From Firmicutes bacterium ZOR0006 (GTDB lineage Bacteria > Bacillota_I > Bacilli_A > Culicoidibacterales > ZOR0006), in assembly GCA_000798955.1 (NCBI GenBank), contig JTLC01000001.1:1-64000 (forward strand): a DNA stretch of 64,000 bases, read 5' to 3'. The notes under the pieces were generated by a model. It saw only the letters and a list, made by a program, of their open reading frames with translations. It made no database searches and was not told the DNA's origin. Below are positions 28,075-37,731 of this stretch, in pieces. Position 1 is the stretch's first letter, and each line of letters opens with the position of its first letter. A program made the translations under genes and the position numbers.

Positions 28075-28573
28075 TTGTCATCACCATTTTCTCAGCCATT
28101 GCCAATGCACGGGCTTTTGTATTCGTTTCGTCCACTTGCTCTTGTAATAATTGACTCGCAATCGACACTGATAGATCAATTGCTTGATCTTTCATTTCTT
28201 TTTGAGCTAATTGCTGGTCAATTTCTAACTGTGCATCAAAGGCTTCACGGCGTTTTCGTAAATCAGCTTGTAATTCTTCAGCAAGTTTTGTTGCTGTTTG
28301 ATCAGCACGAACTCGCGCCGTCTCTAAAATTTCAGTGGCTTCTTCTTGAACACGACGGAGGCGTTTTTGCGCTTCTGTGTTTGTTGCAACTGCTTCTTGA
28401 TTTTGTGTATCTGCTTGGGCAATTTGATCAACAACATATTGTTGGCGTCGATCCATATAAGCTTGTAATGGGTTCCATAACAATTTAAACAGAACAAAGA
28501 ATAAAATTGCAGTTGAAGCTAAACTCAAAATAAAAGTTAGTATATCAAAATTCAAAGAAAAATTAATATCCAT
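28064..28573 (-). CDS. atpF: F1Fo-ATP synthase b subunit
   Basis: This is the peripheral stalk subunit, 169 residues. One N-terminal transmembrane helix (about 10-30, ending FKLLWNPLQ) is followed by a long charged helical region rich in Ala, Gln, Glu and Arg that forms the dimeric stalk. It overlaps atpH. A single b gene is present, with no b' partner. Confidence 0.94.
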   Translation of the reverse strand: MDINFSLNFDILTFILSLASTAILFFVLFKLLWNPLQAYMDRRQQYVVDQIAQADTQNQEAVATNTEAQKRLRRVQEEATEILETARVRADQTATKLAEELQADLRKRREAFDAQLEIDQQLAQKEMKDQAIDLSVSIASQLLQEQVDETNTKARALAMAEKMVMTNER

Positions 28574-28602
28574 TTCGCTTCACCTCACTCAGCAACCATC
28601 GA

Positions 28603-28869
28603 TTAAACGAGGTTACCACCTAAGATGAAGATTAACATGATTGAAACAAGTAATCCGTAGATTCCTGTTGTTTCCGCCATCGCTAAACCAACGATCATTA
28701 ATTGTTGAATTTTATCTGCTGCTTCAGGGTTGCGTCCTACGGCTTCTACTGCTTTACCAGCACCAACACCTTGTCCAATCCCTGCTCCAAATCCTGTTAA
28801 AACTGCCAATCCGGCACCAATTGCGATCCCCGCAACTGCAATAGCATTTCCTACTTCTAAAGCTGCCAT
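28603..28869 (-). CDS. atpE: F1Fo-ATP synthase c subunit, with Na+-type ion-binding residues
   Basis: This 88-residue two-helix proteolipid forms the rotor ring. The loop is GRNPEA. The ion site looks Na+-specific: Gln33 in GAGIGQGVGAGK on helix 1, and Glu66-Thr67-Thr68 with Tyr71 in AMAETTGIYG on helix 2. These match Q32, E65, S66, T67 and Y70 of the Na+-binding c ring of Ilyobacter tartaricus, with Thr replacing Ser66 and Met64 replacing Val63. Typical H+ rings of Bacilli lack the Q, T/S and Y set. It has a strong AGGAGG ribosome site, as expected for the most abundant subunit. Confidence 0.95.
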   Translation of the reverse strand: MAALEVGNAIAVAGIAIGAGLAVLTGFGAGIGQGVGAGKAVEAVGRNPEAADKIQQLMIVGLAMAETTGIYGLLVSIMLIFILGGNLV

Positions 28870-28949
28870 CTGTAATTCCTCCTAAAACTCTTATCATCAT
28901 TATTTTTTATACATCTATAGTGGTACACATAACTGTGTGATACCCAAAA

Positions 28950-29627
28950 TTATTCTGTACGGCTTGAAATTAAAATTGCCGTTAACATGGTAAATACCAA
29001 GGCTTGAATCGTTCCTGAGAAAATATCTAGATAAAAACTCAAGGCGACACCAGGGATAAAATACCCCAGCGGAGTAATCAGTGCCCGCAACACTTCTGCT
29101 AAAACAGTCCCTGCAACCATATTCCCAAACAAACGGAGAGAAATTGTCACTGATTCTGTTGCAAAACTAATCATATTCAATGGTAACATGAAGCCAAATG
29201 GTTTCATATACTGACCAAAATACCCTTTAAATCCGTATGTGCGGAATGAAAGTGTATGCATAATAATGAATGTGAGTAATCCAAGCGAAAGGGCAATAGA
29301 TAAATCATATGCCGCTGGACGTAGTCCCCATAGTGATAACGTATTAACGAGTAATAAATACGTAAATAACGTTGCCAGCATCGGTCCAATCACTCGTCGG
29401 TATGGATTTGTTGTTACTGTACTATCAAAAAAGCCTAGTAATTGCTCACAGACAATAATAAATTTAGGGGGTTTGCCATTTGGTTCTAAACGATTTAAAT
29501 ATCGTCTTCCAACCAATCCTAAACCAACTAAAATTAGCATGACTGCCCAAGCATAAAACATTTCCGGACCAATTGTAAAATTACCGATTGTGAGACCTTC
29601 TTTTACTGTCGTCAGCATGAGATTCAT
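28950..29627 (-). CDS. atpB: F1Fo-ATP synthase a subunit
   Basis: This 225-residue stator subunit forms the ion half-channels. The essential arginine sits in SLRLFGNMVAGTVL, and the C-terminal helix has the conserved SGTIQALVFTMLT. The start (29627) lies inside the 3' end of atpI, 47 nt before its stop, with AAAGGAGGT as ribosome site; an ATG three codons later is possible. Confidence 0.94.
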   Translation of the reverse strand: MNLMLTTVKEGLTIGNFTIGPEMFYAWAVMLILVGLGLVGRRYLNRLEPNGKPPKFIIVCEQLLGFFDSTVTTNPYRRVIGPMLATLFTYLLLVNTLSLWGLRPAAYDLSIALSLGLLTFIIMHTLSFRTYGFKGYFGQYMKPFGFMLPLNMISFATESVTISLRLFGNMVAGTVLAEVLRALITPLGYFIPGVALSFYLDIFSGTIQALVFTMLTAILISSRTE

Positions 29628-30018
29628 TGTGTTCTCGACCTCCTTTCACAGCTGGTTGCCGGCGCCGATACACCAAAATAATCATTGGTGCAAGCATGAC
29701 ACCGACAAAAACAGCGAAAATATTTAACCATTGAGGGTAAATCATTGCCGCAATAAATGCTGCAGCGGTTACTCCTAAACGGATAAGCGAGCCAAAGATA
29801 AAACGCTGTGGTTTTTCCATAAAAACAATACTCTTCACATACCGAACTTGTAGCCAAAAATTTAGCATTGAAATTGCACTTCCGACTAGTACACCAAGTA
29901 GAATCGGCAGACTAAAACGAAAAATTAAAAATCCTATCAGTGCTAAAACAATCGCAACAAGTGGTATTCGAATGAAAACATTACGAGCATAGTTTATACT
30001 AAAGTTATCTTCGTGCAT
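29581..30018 (-). CDS. atpI: ATP synthase accessory protein AtpI
   Basis: This 145-residue protein has four predicted membrane helices (about 15-33, 36-52, 74-94, 98-115) and a hydrophilic tail. AtpI proteins help assemble the c ring and may move Mg2+. Its last 47 nt overlap the first codons of atpB and hold the atpB ribosome site. It starts 3 nt after the upp stop, so upp and atp genes are likely co-transcribed. Confidence 0.85.
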   Translation of the reverse strand: MHEDNFSINYARNVFIRIPLVAIVLALIGFLIFRFSLPILLGVLVGSAISMLNFWLQVRYVKSIVFMEKPQRFIFGSLIRLGVTAAAFIAAMIYPQWLNIFAVFVGVMLAPMIILVYRRRQPAVKGGREHNESHADDSKRRSHNR

Positions 30019-30021
30019 AGC

Positions 30022-30648
30022 TTATTTCGTCCCGAACAAACGGTCTCCAGCATCACCAAGACCTGGAACAATATAGCCTTTATCATTTAATTTTTCATCA
30101 AGTGACGCTAAGTATACATCAACATCTGGATGAGCAGCATGAACTGCTTCAACACCTTCAGGTGCACCGACTAAACACACAAGTTTAATTGTTTGTGCAC
30201 CACGTGCTTTTAACATCGTAATGGCTGCAATCGCTGAACCACCAGTTGCTAACATCGGATCAACAACTAAATTCATTGCTGTCTCTAATCCTTGTGGTAA
30301 CTTTGAAAAATATTCTTTTGGCTCTAGTGTTTCTTCATCGCGATAAATTCCAATATGACCAATTTTTGCTGTTGGAATTAAGCGATTAATTCCATCAACC
30401 ATCCCAAGACCAGCACGTAAAATTGGAATAATAAATACTTCTTGTGCAAGTTCTTTTTGTGTCGTTGTTGCAACAGGTGTCTCAATCGTGACATCTTGTA
30501 ATTTTAAATCACGTGTAATTTCGTAAGCCATAAGTCCGGCAATTTCATTGACTGTCTCACGAAAATCTTTCGTTGCAGTTGTCACTTTACGAATATTTGT
30601 TAACTTGTGACTAATGAGCGGATGGTTAAAAACATGTAGTTTACTCAT
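30022..30648 (-). CDS. upp: Uracil phosphoribosyltransferase
   Basis: This enzyme salvages uracil to UMP using PRPP. It is 208 residues from the preferred start ([12 protein letters not shown]) behind AAAGGGGAA; the frame is open 11 codons further up, but those overlap rpiB. The PRPP loop [14 protein letters not shown] and the uracil-binding C-terminus [16 protein letters not shown] are intact. Its place between rpiB and the atp operon matches Bacillus. Confidence 0.95.
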   Translation of the reverse strand: MSKLHVFNHPLISHKLTNIRKVTTATKDFRETVNEIAGLMAYEITRDLKLQDVTIETPVATTTQKELAQEVFIIPILRAGLGMVDGINRLIPTAKIGHIGIYRDEETLEPKEYFSKLPQGLETAMNLVVDPMLATGGSAIAAITMLKARGAQTIKLVCLVGAPEGVEAVHAAHPDVDVYLASLDEKLNDKGYIVPGLGDAGDRLFGTK

Positions 30649-30649
30649 T

Positions 30650-31108
30650 TTAAGCTTCCCCTTTACAATTTTTTTGTTCAATTTGGGTAATTTTAGCTAA
30701 TCGTGCAACGTGGCGGTCACCTTCAAAATCGGTTTCCAGCCATGTTTGCGTAATCATTTTGGCTAATTCAATCCCAATTACGCGAGCACCGAGTGCTAAA
30801 ACATTCGTATCGTTGTGTAATCGTGTTGCTTGTGCACTATACACATCACTTACTAACGCACAACGAATTCCGTTTACTTTGTTCGCGGCAATACTCATAC
30901 CGATTCCAGTACCACAGATTAATATTCCACGATCTGCTTCATTGCCTGCTACTTTATTCGCAACAATTTCTGCATAATCCGGATAATCAACCGAATCACA
31001 GTTATAAGTTCCGTAATCTTCACATTCATAACCAAGTTGTTCGAGCAACTCAACTAATTCTGCTTTCATTTGAACGCCACCATGATCAGAAGCAATTGCG
31101 ATTTTCAT
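30650..31108 (-). CDS. rpiB: Ribose-5-phosphate isomerase B
   Basis: This 152-residue enzyme interconverts ribose-5-phosphate and ribulose-5-phosphate. The N-terminal IASDHGG, the catalytic-cysteine segment [17 protein letters not shown] and [10 protein letters not shown] are present. It ends 1 nt before the upp start and likely shares its transcript. Bacillus has the orthologue ywlF here. A related LacAB-type isomerase is less likely given context and motifs. Confidence 0.92.
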   Translation of the reverse strand: MKIAIASDHGGVQMKAELVELLEQLGYECEDYGTYNCDSVDYPDYAEIVANKVAGNEADRGILICGTGIGMSIAANKVNGIRCALVSDVYSAQATRLHNDTNVLALGARVIGIELAKMITQTWLETDFEGDRHVARLAKITQIEQKNCKGEA

Positions 31109-31244
31109 TCTCTCATCACCCTTTGCAAATAAAATTTAAATATCTGTTCTATTGTACCATATCTCCGAATTTTTGGGGAATTTTCTCAACGGATTTCGCT
31201 CATTTTTTTGTTTTCTTATCAACAAATTTCCATTTTATTATCTA

Positions 31245-31272
31245 TAGAAAAAAACTAGCCGCAGCTAGTTTT
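31245..31272 (-). terminator. Terminator after glyA
   Basis: A 9-bp stem AAAACTAGC/GCTAGTTTT (31251-31259 with 31264-31272) is followed by seven T on the minus strand. Confidence 0.88.
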
Positions 31273-31281
31273 ATGTTCTCT

Positions 31282-32481
31282 TTATATTAATTCCTGTACT
31301 TGTTCAGCGACTCGTTTCAAATCGGTACTCGTTGCTTCCTGATTTAATGCTTGGGTGATTAATTGTGCAAGTGTAATAAAATCAGCTTCTTTGAAGCCTT
31401 TTGTCGTCATTGCCGGTGTCCCTAAGCGTAATCCACTCGTGATTTGCGGACTCAGCGTTTCGTTTGGAATTGTGTTTTTGTTCGTCGTAATCCCGACACT
31501 ATCTAATCGTTCTTGTGCCCATTTCCCTGTTAGTCCATGTTGACTATGAACATCTACAAGAAAGAGATGATTATCTGTCCCTTCACCAATGACTGGCCAG
31601 CCATGACTTATCATTGCTTGAGCAAATGCTTGCGAATTTAAAATTACTTGCCGTTGGTAGATATGATAATCTGCCGTTGTCGCTTCATATGCTGCAATGG
31701 CTTTTGCAGCAATGACATGCATCAGTGGTCCACCTTGCATCCCAGGGAAAATAGCCCGATTGAGCTGCGAAGCAAATTTTTGCTTGCAAAAAACGAGTCC
31801 TCCGCGTGGACCGCGTAAAGTCTTATGTGTTGTTGTTGTCACAAAATCAGCAATCGGCACGGGATTTTCATGTACATTTGCCGCTACAAGACCAGCAATA
31901 TGAGCCATATCAACCATAAAATAGGCTCCAACCTCATCAGCAATTGCTCGAAAGTGTTGAAAATCAATTGCGAAAGGATACGCACTCGCTCCAGCAACAA
32001 TTAATTTTGGTCGATGCTCATGAGCAAGTTGCCGCACAGCTTCATAGTCAATTCGTCCATCTTCATTGACACCATAAGCGACAAAATTATAGTTCATTCC
32101 ACTAAAGTTTAATGGGTGGCCATGCGTTAAATGTCCTCCAGCCGCTAAATCCATCCCTAAGACACAATCACCAGCTTGAAGTACCGTCATGTACACTGCC
32201 ATGTTTGCCTGACTACCTGAATGCGGTTGAACATTAACATGTTCTCCATCGAAAAGTGCCAAAAAACGATCAATTGCCAATTGTTCTACTTCATCAACAA
32301 CTTCACAACCACCATAGTAACGTTTACCTGGATAGCCTTCGGCGTATTTATTGGTCAATACTGAGCCTTGTGCCTGTAAAATAGCTTCACTCACAAAATT
32401 TTCTGAAGCGATGAGCTCGATTGTCTGAGCTTGCCGCTGATTTTCTTTCCTAATTAATTGTTCTATTGCTTGGTCGCGCAT
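31282..32481 (-). CDS. glyA: Serine hydroxymethyltransferase
   Basis: This 399-residue PLP enzyme makes glycine and 5,10-methylene-THF from serine and THF, supplying one-carbon units. The PLP-lysine motif [14 protein letters not shown] and the N-terminal [13 protein letters not shown] are present. The ribosome site is AAGGA with 9-nt spacing. A TG-A-TACAAT on the minus strand close upstream may be its promoter. It ends at its own terminator. Confidence 0.96.
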   Translation of the reverse strand: MRDQAIEQLIRKENQRQAQTIELIASENFVSEAILQAQGSVLTNKYAEGYPGKRYYGGCEVVDEVEQLAIDRFLALFDGEHVNVQPHSGSQANMAVYMTVLQAGDCVLGMDLAAGGHLTHGHPLNFSGMNYNFVAYGVNEDGRIDYEAVRQLAHEHRPKLIVAGASAYPFAIDFQHFRAIADEVGAYFMVDMAHIAGLVAANVHENPVPIADFVTTTTHKTLRGPRGGLVFCKQKFASQLNRAIFPGMQGGPLMHVIAAKAIAAYEATTADYHIYQRQVILNSQAFAQAMISHGWPVIGEGTDNHLFLVDVHSQHGLTGKWAQERLDSVGITTNKNTIPNETLSPQITSGLRLGTPAMTTKGFKEADFITLAQLITQALNQEATSTDLKRVAEQVQELI

Positions 32482-32548
32482 AACCCACCGTCCTTATTCG
32501 TATTTGCAAAATTGTATCACAGCTACTAATAAAAAACTATTTTTTTGC

Positions 32549-33157
32549 TTATTCTTTTCGTTCGTGTAGACACTCACTAATTTCTTGTTCAGATATTGCT
32601 CCTTCACGCAAAATACGATATGTATTTTGTTCTGTCACTTCAATGACTGTTGATGGAATCCCGCATTTAGCCGTACCAGCAAAAGTCACAACTTGATCAC
32701 CAAAGACAGCTTCAACTGCTTGACTATTTGTTGCTGCCTCTTCACCTGAAATATTCGCACTAGTTGTTGCTAAAGTGACTTGCGTTTGCTCAAGTAATGC
32801 CAAAATTTCAGGTTGATTTGGCATACGTAACCCAATTGTCTGTAATCCCGAACTTATCTGCTTACTCACTGTTTCTTTCTTTGGCAACACGATTGTCAGC
32901 GGACCAGGCCAAAAGCAATCCATGAGCTGTTGTGCTAATGGTGGTACTACCTTCGCAAACTCAGTCACTTTTTTCGAATTTCCCACAAATAAGATAAGTG
33001 GTTTTTCACTTGGTCGCTGTTTTAATTGATAAATACCTTGCAATGCCGCCAAATTTTGCGCATCACATCCAAGACCGTACACAGTATCTGTTGGAAACGC
33101 AACTACTTTCCCAACTTTGATCGCTTGTACGAGTTGTTCACTTGTGTCAACAATCAT
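32549..33157 (-). CDS. tsaC: Threonylcarbamoyl-AMP synthase, short TsaC form
   Basis: This enzyme makes threonylcarbamoyl-AMP for the t6A37 modification of ANN-decoding tRNAs. At 202 residues it is the single-domain TsaC form, whereas Bacillus YwlC is the roughly 340-residue two-domain Sua5 form. Typical motifs are FPTDTVYGLGCDA, LKQRPSEKPL and TTSANISGEEA. No frame continues downstream with a Sua5 C-terminal domain. The position downstream of prmC is conserved. Confidence 0.9.
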   Translation of the reverse strand: MIVDTSEQLVQAIKVGKVVAFPTDTVYGLGCDAQNLAALQGIYQLKQRPSEKPLILFVGNSKKVTEFAKVVPPLAQQLMDCFWPGPLTIVLPKKETVSKQISSGLQTIGLRMPNQPEILALLEQTQVTLATTSANISGEEAATNSQAVEAVFGDQVVTFAGTAKCGIPSTVIEVTEQNTYRILREGAISEQEISECLHERKE

Positions 33158-33221
33158 TTCTTCACCTCATTTTATGCTGAAAAAAATCTTTCCAACATAG
33201 TGTCAAAAAGATTTCTTCCCA

Positions 33222-34091
33222 TTACTTCATATTATTGTAAATAAACAGCATTCGGTCTTTTCCATTAATATCTTGCTTCACTTCAATTTCAGCAGTTGGA
33301 AAATATTGCGCCGCTAAGTTTGAGAGGCGCTCACCTTGATCATACCCCATCTCAAAAGCTAAAACACTTCGGTCTGGATTCAGAATTGTTTTCACCTGTT
33401 CAAAGATACGGTGATAGAAATAAAGTCCATCATTCCCACCAAAAAGTGCTACATGTGGTTCATTATCTTTGACTAACGCATCGACTGCTTCTTCAACAGG
33501 AATATATGGCGGATTTGAGATGAAAATGTCAACAATAACCGCTTTATCAACAAGTGGTTGTACCATATCACCTGCTACAAACTCAACTTGTGGTGCGAAA
33601 TCTCGTGCATTTGCTTGGGCAACTTCAAGTGCTTCCTCACTAATATCAGTTGCAATCATTGTCACTTTTTCTGATTCAGCTGCTAAAGAAACACTAATAG
33701 CACCGCTTCCTGTTCCAACATCACAACAACGAACACTCGCTGCTTCCTCATAGTATTCATCAATAATATCTAAGATATGATAGACAAGTTCTTCTGTTTC
33801 TGGACGAGGAATTAAAACTGCTTCACTTACATGAAAATTACGCCCCATGAAGTATTCATATCCGATGATATATTGCACTGGTTCATTTTTTTCGATGAAA
33901 CGCATTAAATTAGCCGTAAATTTCTCAGCTTTTGCTGCTTCAACTTCTTCGTCTAACCGCATGAGAATTTCATAACTTTCCATTTCCAGCGCATCAACTA
34001 ACAAAATTTTAGCAATTGAGCGTTCGCTCCCATTGGCATCGAGTTGTTGTTCAGCATTTTTGAGCATAGTTTGGATTGTCATCTTACTCAC
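33222..34091 (-). CDS. prmC: Release factor glutamine methyltransferase
   Basis: This 289-residue SAM-dependent enzyme methylates the GGQ glutamine of RF1 and RF2. The catalytic FISNPPYIP and the SAM loop [14 protein letters not shown] are present. The start overlaps the prfA stop by 8 nt, coupling it to one of its substrates. Confidence 0.95.
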   Translation of the reverse strand: MSKMTIQTMLKNAEQQLDANGSERSIAKILLVDALEMESYEILMRLDEEVEAAKAEKFTANLMRFIEKNEPVQYIIGYEYFMGRNFHVSEAVLIPRPETEELVYHILDIIDEYYEEAASVRCCDVGTGSGAISVSLAAESEKVTMIATDISEEALEVAQANARDFAPQVEFVAGDMVQPLVDKAVIVDIFISNPPYIPVEEAVDALVKDNEPHVALFGGNDGLYFYHRIFEQVKTILNPDRSVLAFEMGYDQGERLSNLAAQYFPTAEIEVKQDINGKDRMLFIYNNMK

Positions 34092-35166
34092 CTAATCCCT
34101 CGGCTAATTTTTCACGTTGTTCTTCAACAAGTAAAGCATCGATAATATCATTGAGTTTTCCTTCAATAATACGATCAAGTTGTTGAATCGTTAAACCAAT
34201 ACGGTGATCAGTCACACGGTTTTGTGGGTAGTTATACGTACGGATTTTTTCCGAACGATCACCACTTCCTAATTTCGACTGACGCATGGCCGCTAATTCT
34301 GCTTGTTGCTGTTGTAATTCCATGTCATATAATTTAACACGTAAAACTTTCATTGCTTGATCACGGTTTTCATGTTGCGAACGTCCATCCTGACAAGTAA
34401 CAACTAACCCAGTTGGTAAATGGGTGATTCGTACAGCTGAATCGGTTGTATTAACAGACTGTCCTCCAGCTCCACCCGAACGATACACATCAATTTTGAT
34501 GTCATTTGGTTTAATATCAACTGTAATTTCATCATCAACTTCAGGCATAACCAAAACTGTTGCTGTTGATGTGTGAATGCGCCCTTGGCTTTCAGTTGCT
34601 GGTACACGTTGAACACGGTGTGAACCTGATTCAAACTTTAATTTTGAATACGCACCTTGGCCTTTGATTAAGAACGAAATTAATGAGAATCCACCCATGT
34701 CAGCTTCATGTGATTCCATAATTTCAACTTTCCACCCTTGACTCTCCGCATAACGAGCATACATACGATATAAATCACCCGCAAAAATATTCGCTTCGTC
34801 TCCACCAGCAGCTCCACGAACTTCAACGATAACATTTAAGTCATCATTTGGATCTTTTGGAATCAATAAAATTTTGATTTCATCTTCTAGTGGCTCAACA
34901 TGTTGCTCAAGTTCACGTAATTCTTCTTTGGCCATTTCACGAATTTCTTCGTCTTTTTCCTCGGCAATTAAAAATTTCGCATCTTCAATTCCTTCCATTA
35001 CGGCTTTATATTCATTATATTTATCATAAACTGCTTGGAGTTGTGATTGCTCACGCGATAATGACATCAAGCGTTTGGGATCACTTCCAATATTTGGATC
35101 ACTTAGTTGCTCCGTCAATTGGTGATAACGATCAGCAAGTGTTTGTAAACGTTCTAGTAAACTCAT
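34084..35166 (-). CDS. prfA: Peptide chain release factor 1
   Basis: Release factor 1 reads UAA and UAG. It is 360 residues from [11 protein letters not shown], preceded by AAGGAG at 7 nt; the frame is open upstream to 35253 but that would overlap tdk and exceed family length. The PAT tripeptide ([10 protein letters not shown]) and GGQ (GGAGGQSVN) are intact. It lies between tdk and prmC as in Bacillus. Confidence 0.96.
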   Translation of the reverse strand: MSLLERLQTLADRYHQLTEQLSDPNIGSDPKRLMSLSREQSQLQAVYDKYNEYKAVMEGIEDAKFLIAEEKDEEIREMAKEELRELEQHVEPLEDEIKILLIPKDPNDDLNVIVEVRGAAGGDEANIFAGDLYRMYARYAESQGWKVEIMESHEADMGGFSLISFLIKGQGAYSKLKFESGSHRVQRVPATESQGRIHTSTATVLVMPEVDDEITVDIKPNDIKIDVYRSGGAGGQSVNTTDSAVRITHLPTGLVVTCQDGRSQHENRDQAMKVLRVKLYDMELQQQQAELAAMRQSKLGSGDRSEKIRTYNYPQNRVTDHRIGLTIQQLDRIIEGKLNDIIDALLVEEQREKLAEGLGE

Positions 35167-35167
35167 C

Positions 35168-35773
35168 TTAATTCTCCTTAATTTGGTTTCGATAGTCTTT
35201 TTGCACTTGGTGGCAATGGCGGCATCGTGCCTCATAACTCTCTTTTGCTCCAACTAAAACAATTGGGTCATGGTAATTTGCTGGTTGGCCATCAATGAGA
35301 CGCTGCGTTCGCGTTGCTGGTTCACCACAGACAGTACAAATTGCCGTTAACTTCGTCACAAATTCAGCTTTTGCTAAGAGCTTTGGAATAACACCAAAGG
35401 GCTCACCCCGAAAATCCATATCAAGTCCTGCGGCAATCACACGAATTCCTTTTGCGGCAATTAATTCAATCACTTCAATGACACTCTCATCAAAGAATTG
35501 AACTTCATCAAACGCAACAACTGCTGTATCAGGTGTTAAAAAGTCCAAAGCTTCTTGTGGGCTGTTGATGGCAATCGCTTGAATTGCTTGTCCATTATGT
35601 GAAACGACATCCGTGTCACTATAACGGTTATCAATTTGTGGTTTAAATACATAAAAGGTTTTTTTTGCGTATTCTAAACGTTTTAAACGACGAATGAGTT
35701 CTTCTGTCTTACCAGCAAACATGCTTCCACAGATGACTTCTAACCAGCCCTCTTTACGTAAATCAAAATACAT
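35168..35773 (-). CDS. tdk: Thymidine kinase (type II, zinc-containing)
   Basis: This 201-residue kinase salvages thymidine to dTMP. It has the P-loop [15 protein letters not shown], the DEVQFFD segment, and a zinc lasso with CTVCG and CRHCH pairs. The start follows GGAGG. Its stop is 1 nt upstream of the prfA start. Confidence 0.95.
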   Translation of the reverse strand: MYFDLRKEGWLEVICGSMFAGKTEELIRRLKRLEYAKKTFYVFKPQIDNRYSDTDVVSHNGQAIQAIAINSPQEALDFLTPDTAVVAFDEVQFFDESVIEVIELIAAKGIRVIAAGLDMDFRGEPFGVIPKLLAKAEFVTKLTAICTVCGEPATRTQRLIDGQPANYHDPIVLVGAKESYEARCRHCHQVQKDYRNQIKEN

Positions 35774-35830
35774 GTGACAACCTCCCTCTATTTCTCCACT
35801 TTCGTGGGTTATCTTGTTCTTATTTTAGCA

Positions 35831-35855
35831 AAAAAACAGGTGCATCGCACCTGCT
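35831..35855 (-). terminator. Terminator after rpmE
   Basis: The stem CAGGTGC/GCACCTG (35837-35843 with 35847-35853, 3-nt loop) is followed by a T-run on the minus strand. Confidence 0.85.
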
Positions 35856-35874
35856 TTCTTTGGAGATGGATGAA

Positions 35875-36090
35875 TTATTTCTCTTCCGTCTTCATACCAT
35901 ATTTTTTGTTGAAACGGTCTACACGTCCATCAGCTGTAACGAAACGTTGACGTCCTGTATAGAATGGGTGACAGTTTGAACAAGTATCCACACGGATTTC
36001 GTCTAAAACTGAACCTGTTTCAAATTCTGTATTACATGAAGTACATGTAACTTTTACTGCTTTGTAATTTGGGTGAATTCCCTTTTTCAT
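35875..36090 (-). CDS. rpmE: 50S ribosomal protein L31, zinc-binding type
   Basis: This 71-residue ribosomal protein keeps both CxxC pairs (TCTSC and TCSNC), so it is the zinc-containing form, replaced in some Bacilli under zinc starvation by a cysteine-free paralogue. The ribosome site is GAAGGAG. It is preceded by a structured leader of about 190 nt. Confidence 0.95.
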   Translation of the reverse strand: MKKGIHPNYKAVKVTCTSCNTEFETGSVLDEIRVDTCSNCHPFYTGRQRFVTADGRVDRFNKKYGMKTEEK

Positions 36091-36288
36091 AATAGTTCTC
36101 CTTCTGCCCTAGATAATCTACTTATCTAGAATAAGCGTTTGATGTGGGTCTTCCAACCCCGCTGAAGTTCTTTTTCAAATAGTTGAACGGCGAACTTTTA
36201 CCAGTCTATAGTTGAGTGACCATCAAAATGCATCACTGTACTACTAGCTGTAGTTGATATGAGCGTATTCTAGCTAATACCATATGAA
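36091..36288 (-). promoter_or_regulatory. Structured 5' leader of rpmE, candidate L31 autoregulatory element
   Basis: About 190 nt of untranslated RNA lie between the predicted start (near 36282) and the rpmE ATG. On the minus strand it can form GTATT/AATAC, ACTAC/GTAGT, a helix pairing GTTC with GAAC, and CTAGATAA/TTATCTAG close to the ribosome site. Ribosomal-protein leaders for L31 have been described in Bacillota, but I cannot confirm a match to that model from sequence alone. Confidence 0.5.
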
Positions 36289-36317
36289 ATTATACCAATT
36301 CCGTTGTTGGGATGCAA
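36289..36317 (-). promoter_or_regulatory. Promoter of rpmE
   Basis: On the minus strand, TTGCAT (36312-36317), a 17-bp spacer and TATAAT (36289-36294) preceded by TGG give an extended -10 promoter right after the murA stop. Confidence 0.65.
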
Positions 36318-36328
36318 TAAAATTTCGA

Positions 36329-37600
36329 TTAGATTTCTTCAAACCAAATTTTCGCACCAACATTTGTCAACTTTTGGATAATGCGTTCATAACCACGTTC
36401 CACATGCTCAATTTCATGGATTTCAGTAATACCACTTGCGATTAAGCCAGCTAAGACCATCGCTGCCCCAGCTCGTAAGTCAGTTGCTGTGACTTTTGCA
36501 CCTTCTAGCTCACTTGGACCAACAACGATTCCTGTTGAAGCTTCATTGCGAATTGATGCTCCCATGCGTTGTAATTCATCAACATGTTTGAAACGTGCGC
36601 TATAGATTGTATCAGTAATCACGCTTGCTCCTGTTGCTTGTGTAAGTAATAATGTAAATGGTTGCTGTAAATCAGTTGCGAATCCTGGAAAAACACCAGT
36701 TTTGACATTCACGGCTTTTAGCGCTTGTGTCGGCCGAATTGTCACTGAATCCATACCCACTTCCATATTCACACCAGCATCATGCATTTTTGCTAAAAAC
36801 GCTTCCATGTGTTCTGGAATAATATTATCAACTTTCACTTCCATACCTTCACCAACACCAATAGCTGCTGCTACCATATATGTTCCTGCTTCGATACGAT
36901 CAGGAATTACTTGGTGACGGCAACCATGCATCGAATCAACGCTCACACCTTTGACACGAATCGTATCCGTTCCAGCACCAGTAATGCGAGCACCCATATT
37001 ATTTAACATTGTTGCAATATCTACAATTTCTGGCTCTTTGGCAACATTTTCAATCACCGTTGTACCTTCAGCATGAACTGCGGCTAGCATAATGTTAATT
37101 GTTGCACCTACACTCGGAATATCTAAATTAATTTTTGCTCCCTTTAGGCCGTCTTGAGCATGTAGTCGATAAGCACCATGCTCAATTTTGACTTCTGCTC
37201 CTAAAGCTTGAAACCCTTTTAAATGCAAATCAATTGGTCGTGGTCCTAAGTAACATCCACCAGGCATACCAATGATAGCTTCGTTATAACGGGCAAGCAT
37301 TGCTCCCATCAAATAGTATGATGCTCGCAATTCTTGCACAGCCCCCTCAATTAAAGGTGTATAGTTTACATTAGTCGCATCAATAGTGAGCGTATTATTT
37401 TCAAATGTTGTTTGAACATTTAATTCTTTTAAGATTGTATTTAAAGCGTATACATCTGATAGTTCTGGGACATTTTCTAAAATGACAACATCGCCAGCAA
37501 GAATTGCAGCTGGGATTAATGCTACAACACTGTTTTTTGCACCGCTTACTTCTATTGTTCCGTTCAAAGGATATTTCCCTTCAACTTTAAAGACTCGCAT
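36329..37600 (-). CDS. murA: UDP-N-acetylglucosamine 1-carboxyvinyltransferase (second MurA)
   Basis: This 423-residue MurA paralogue corresponds by position (upstream of rpmE-tdk-prfA) to Bacillus murAB/murZ. The substrate loop SGAKNSVVAL and the catalytic cysteine Cys116 in PGGCYLGPRPID are intact, so it should be active. Two functional MurA enzymes are common in low-GC Gram-positives. The start is preceded by GGAAAGGAAG. A TATAAT close to the GNAT terminator (about 37677-37682 on the minus strand) may be its promoter. Confidence 0.95.
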   Translation of the reverse strand: MRVFKVEGKYPLNGTIEVSGAKNSVVALIPAAILAGDVVILENVPELSDVYALNTILKELNVQTTFENNTLTIDATNVNYTPLIEGAVQELRASYYLMGAMLARYNEAIIGMPGGCYLGPRPIDLHLKGFQALGAEVKIEHGAYRLHAQDGLKGAKINLDIPSVGATINIMLAAVHAEGTTVIENVAKEPEIVDIATMLNNMGARITGAGTDTIRVKGVSVDSMHGCRHQVIPDRIEAGTYMVAAAIGVGEGMEVKVDNIIPEHMEAFLAKMHDAGVNMEVGMDSVTIRPTQALKAVNVKTGVFPGFATDLQQPFTLLLTQATGASVITDTIYSARFKHVDELQRMGASIRNEASTGIVVGPSELEGAKVTATDLRAGAAMVLAGLIASGITEIHEIEHVERGYERIIQKLTNVGAKIWFEEI

Positions 37601-37683
37601 GGCGTTCTTCCTTTCCCATAAAACTTAATTACTATTTATGATTCCCTTTTTAAATTAGATAAAGAAACACATCTTCTATTATA

Positions 37684-37724
37684 TAAAAAAAAACACCAAA
37701 ATAAAATCTCTTTTGGTGTTTTTT
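37684..37724 (-). terminator. Terminator after the GNAT gene
   Basis: A 12-bp stem AAAACACCAAAA/TTTTGGTGTTTT (37690-37701 with 37711-37722) ends in a T-run on the minus strand. Confidence 0.88.
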
Positions 37725-37731
37725 AACTTTT

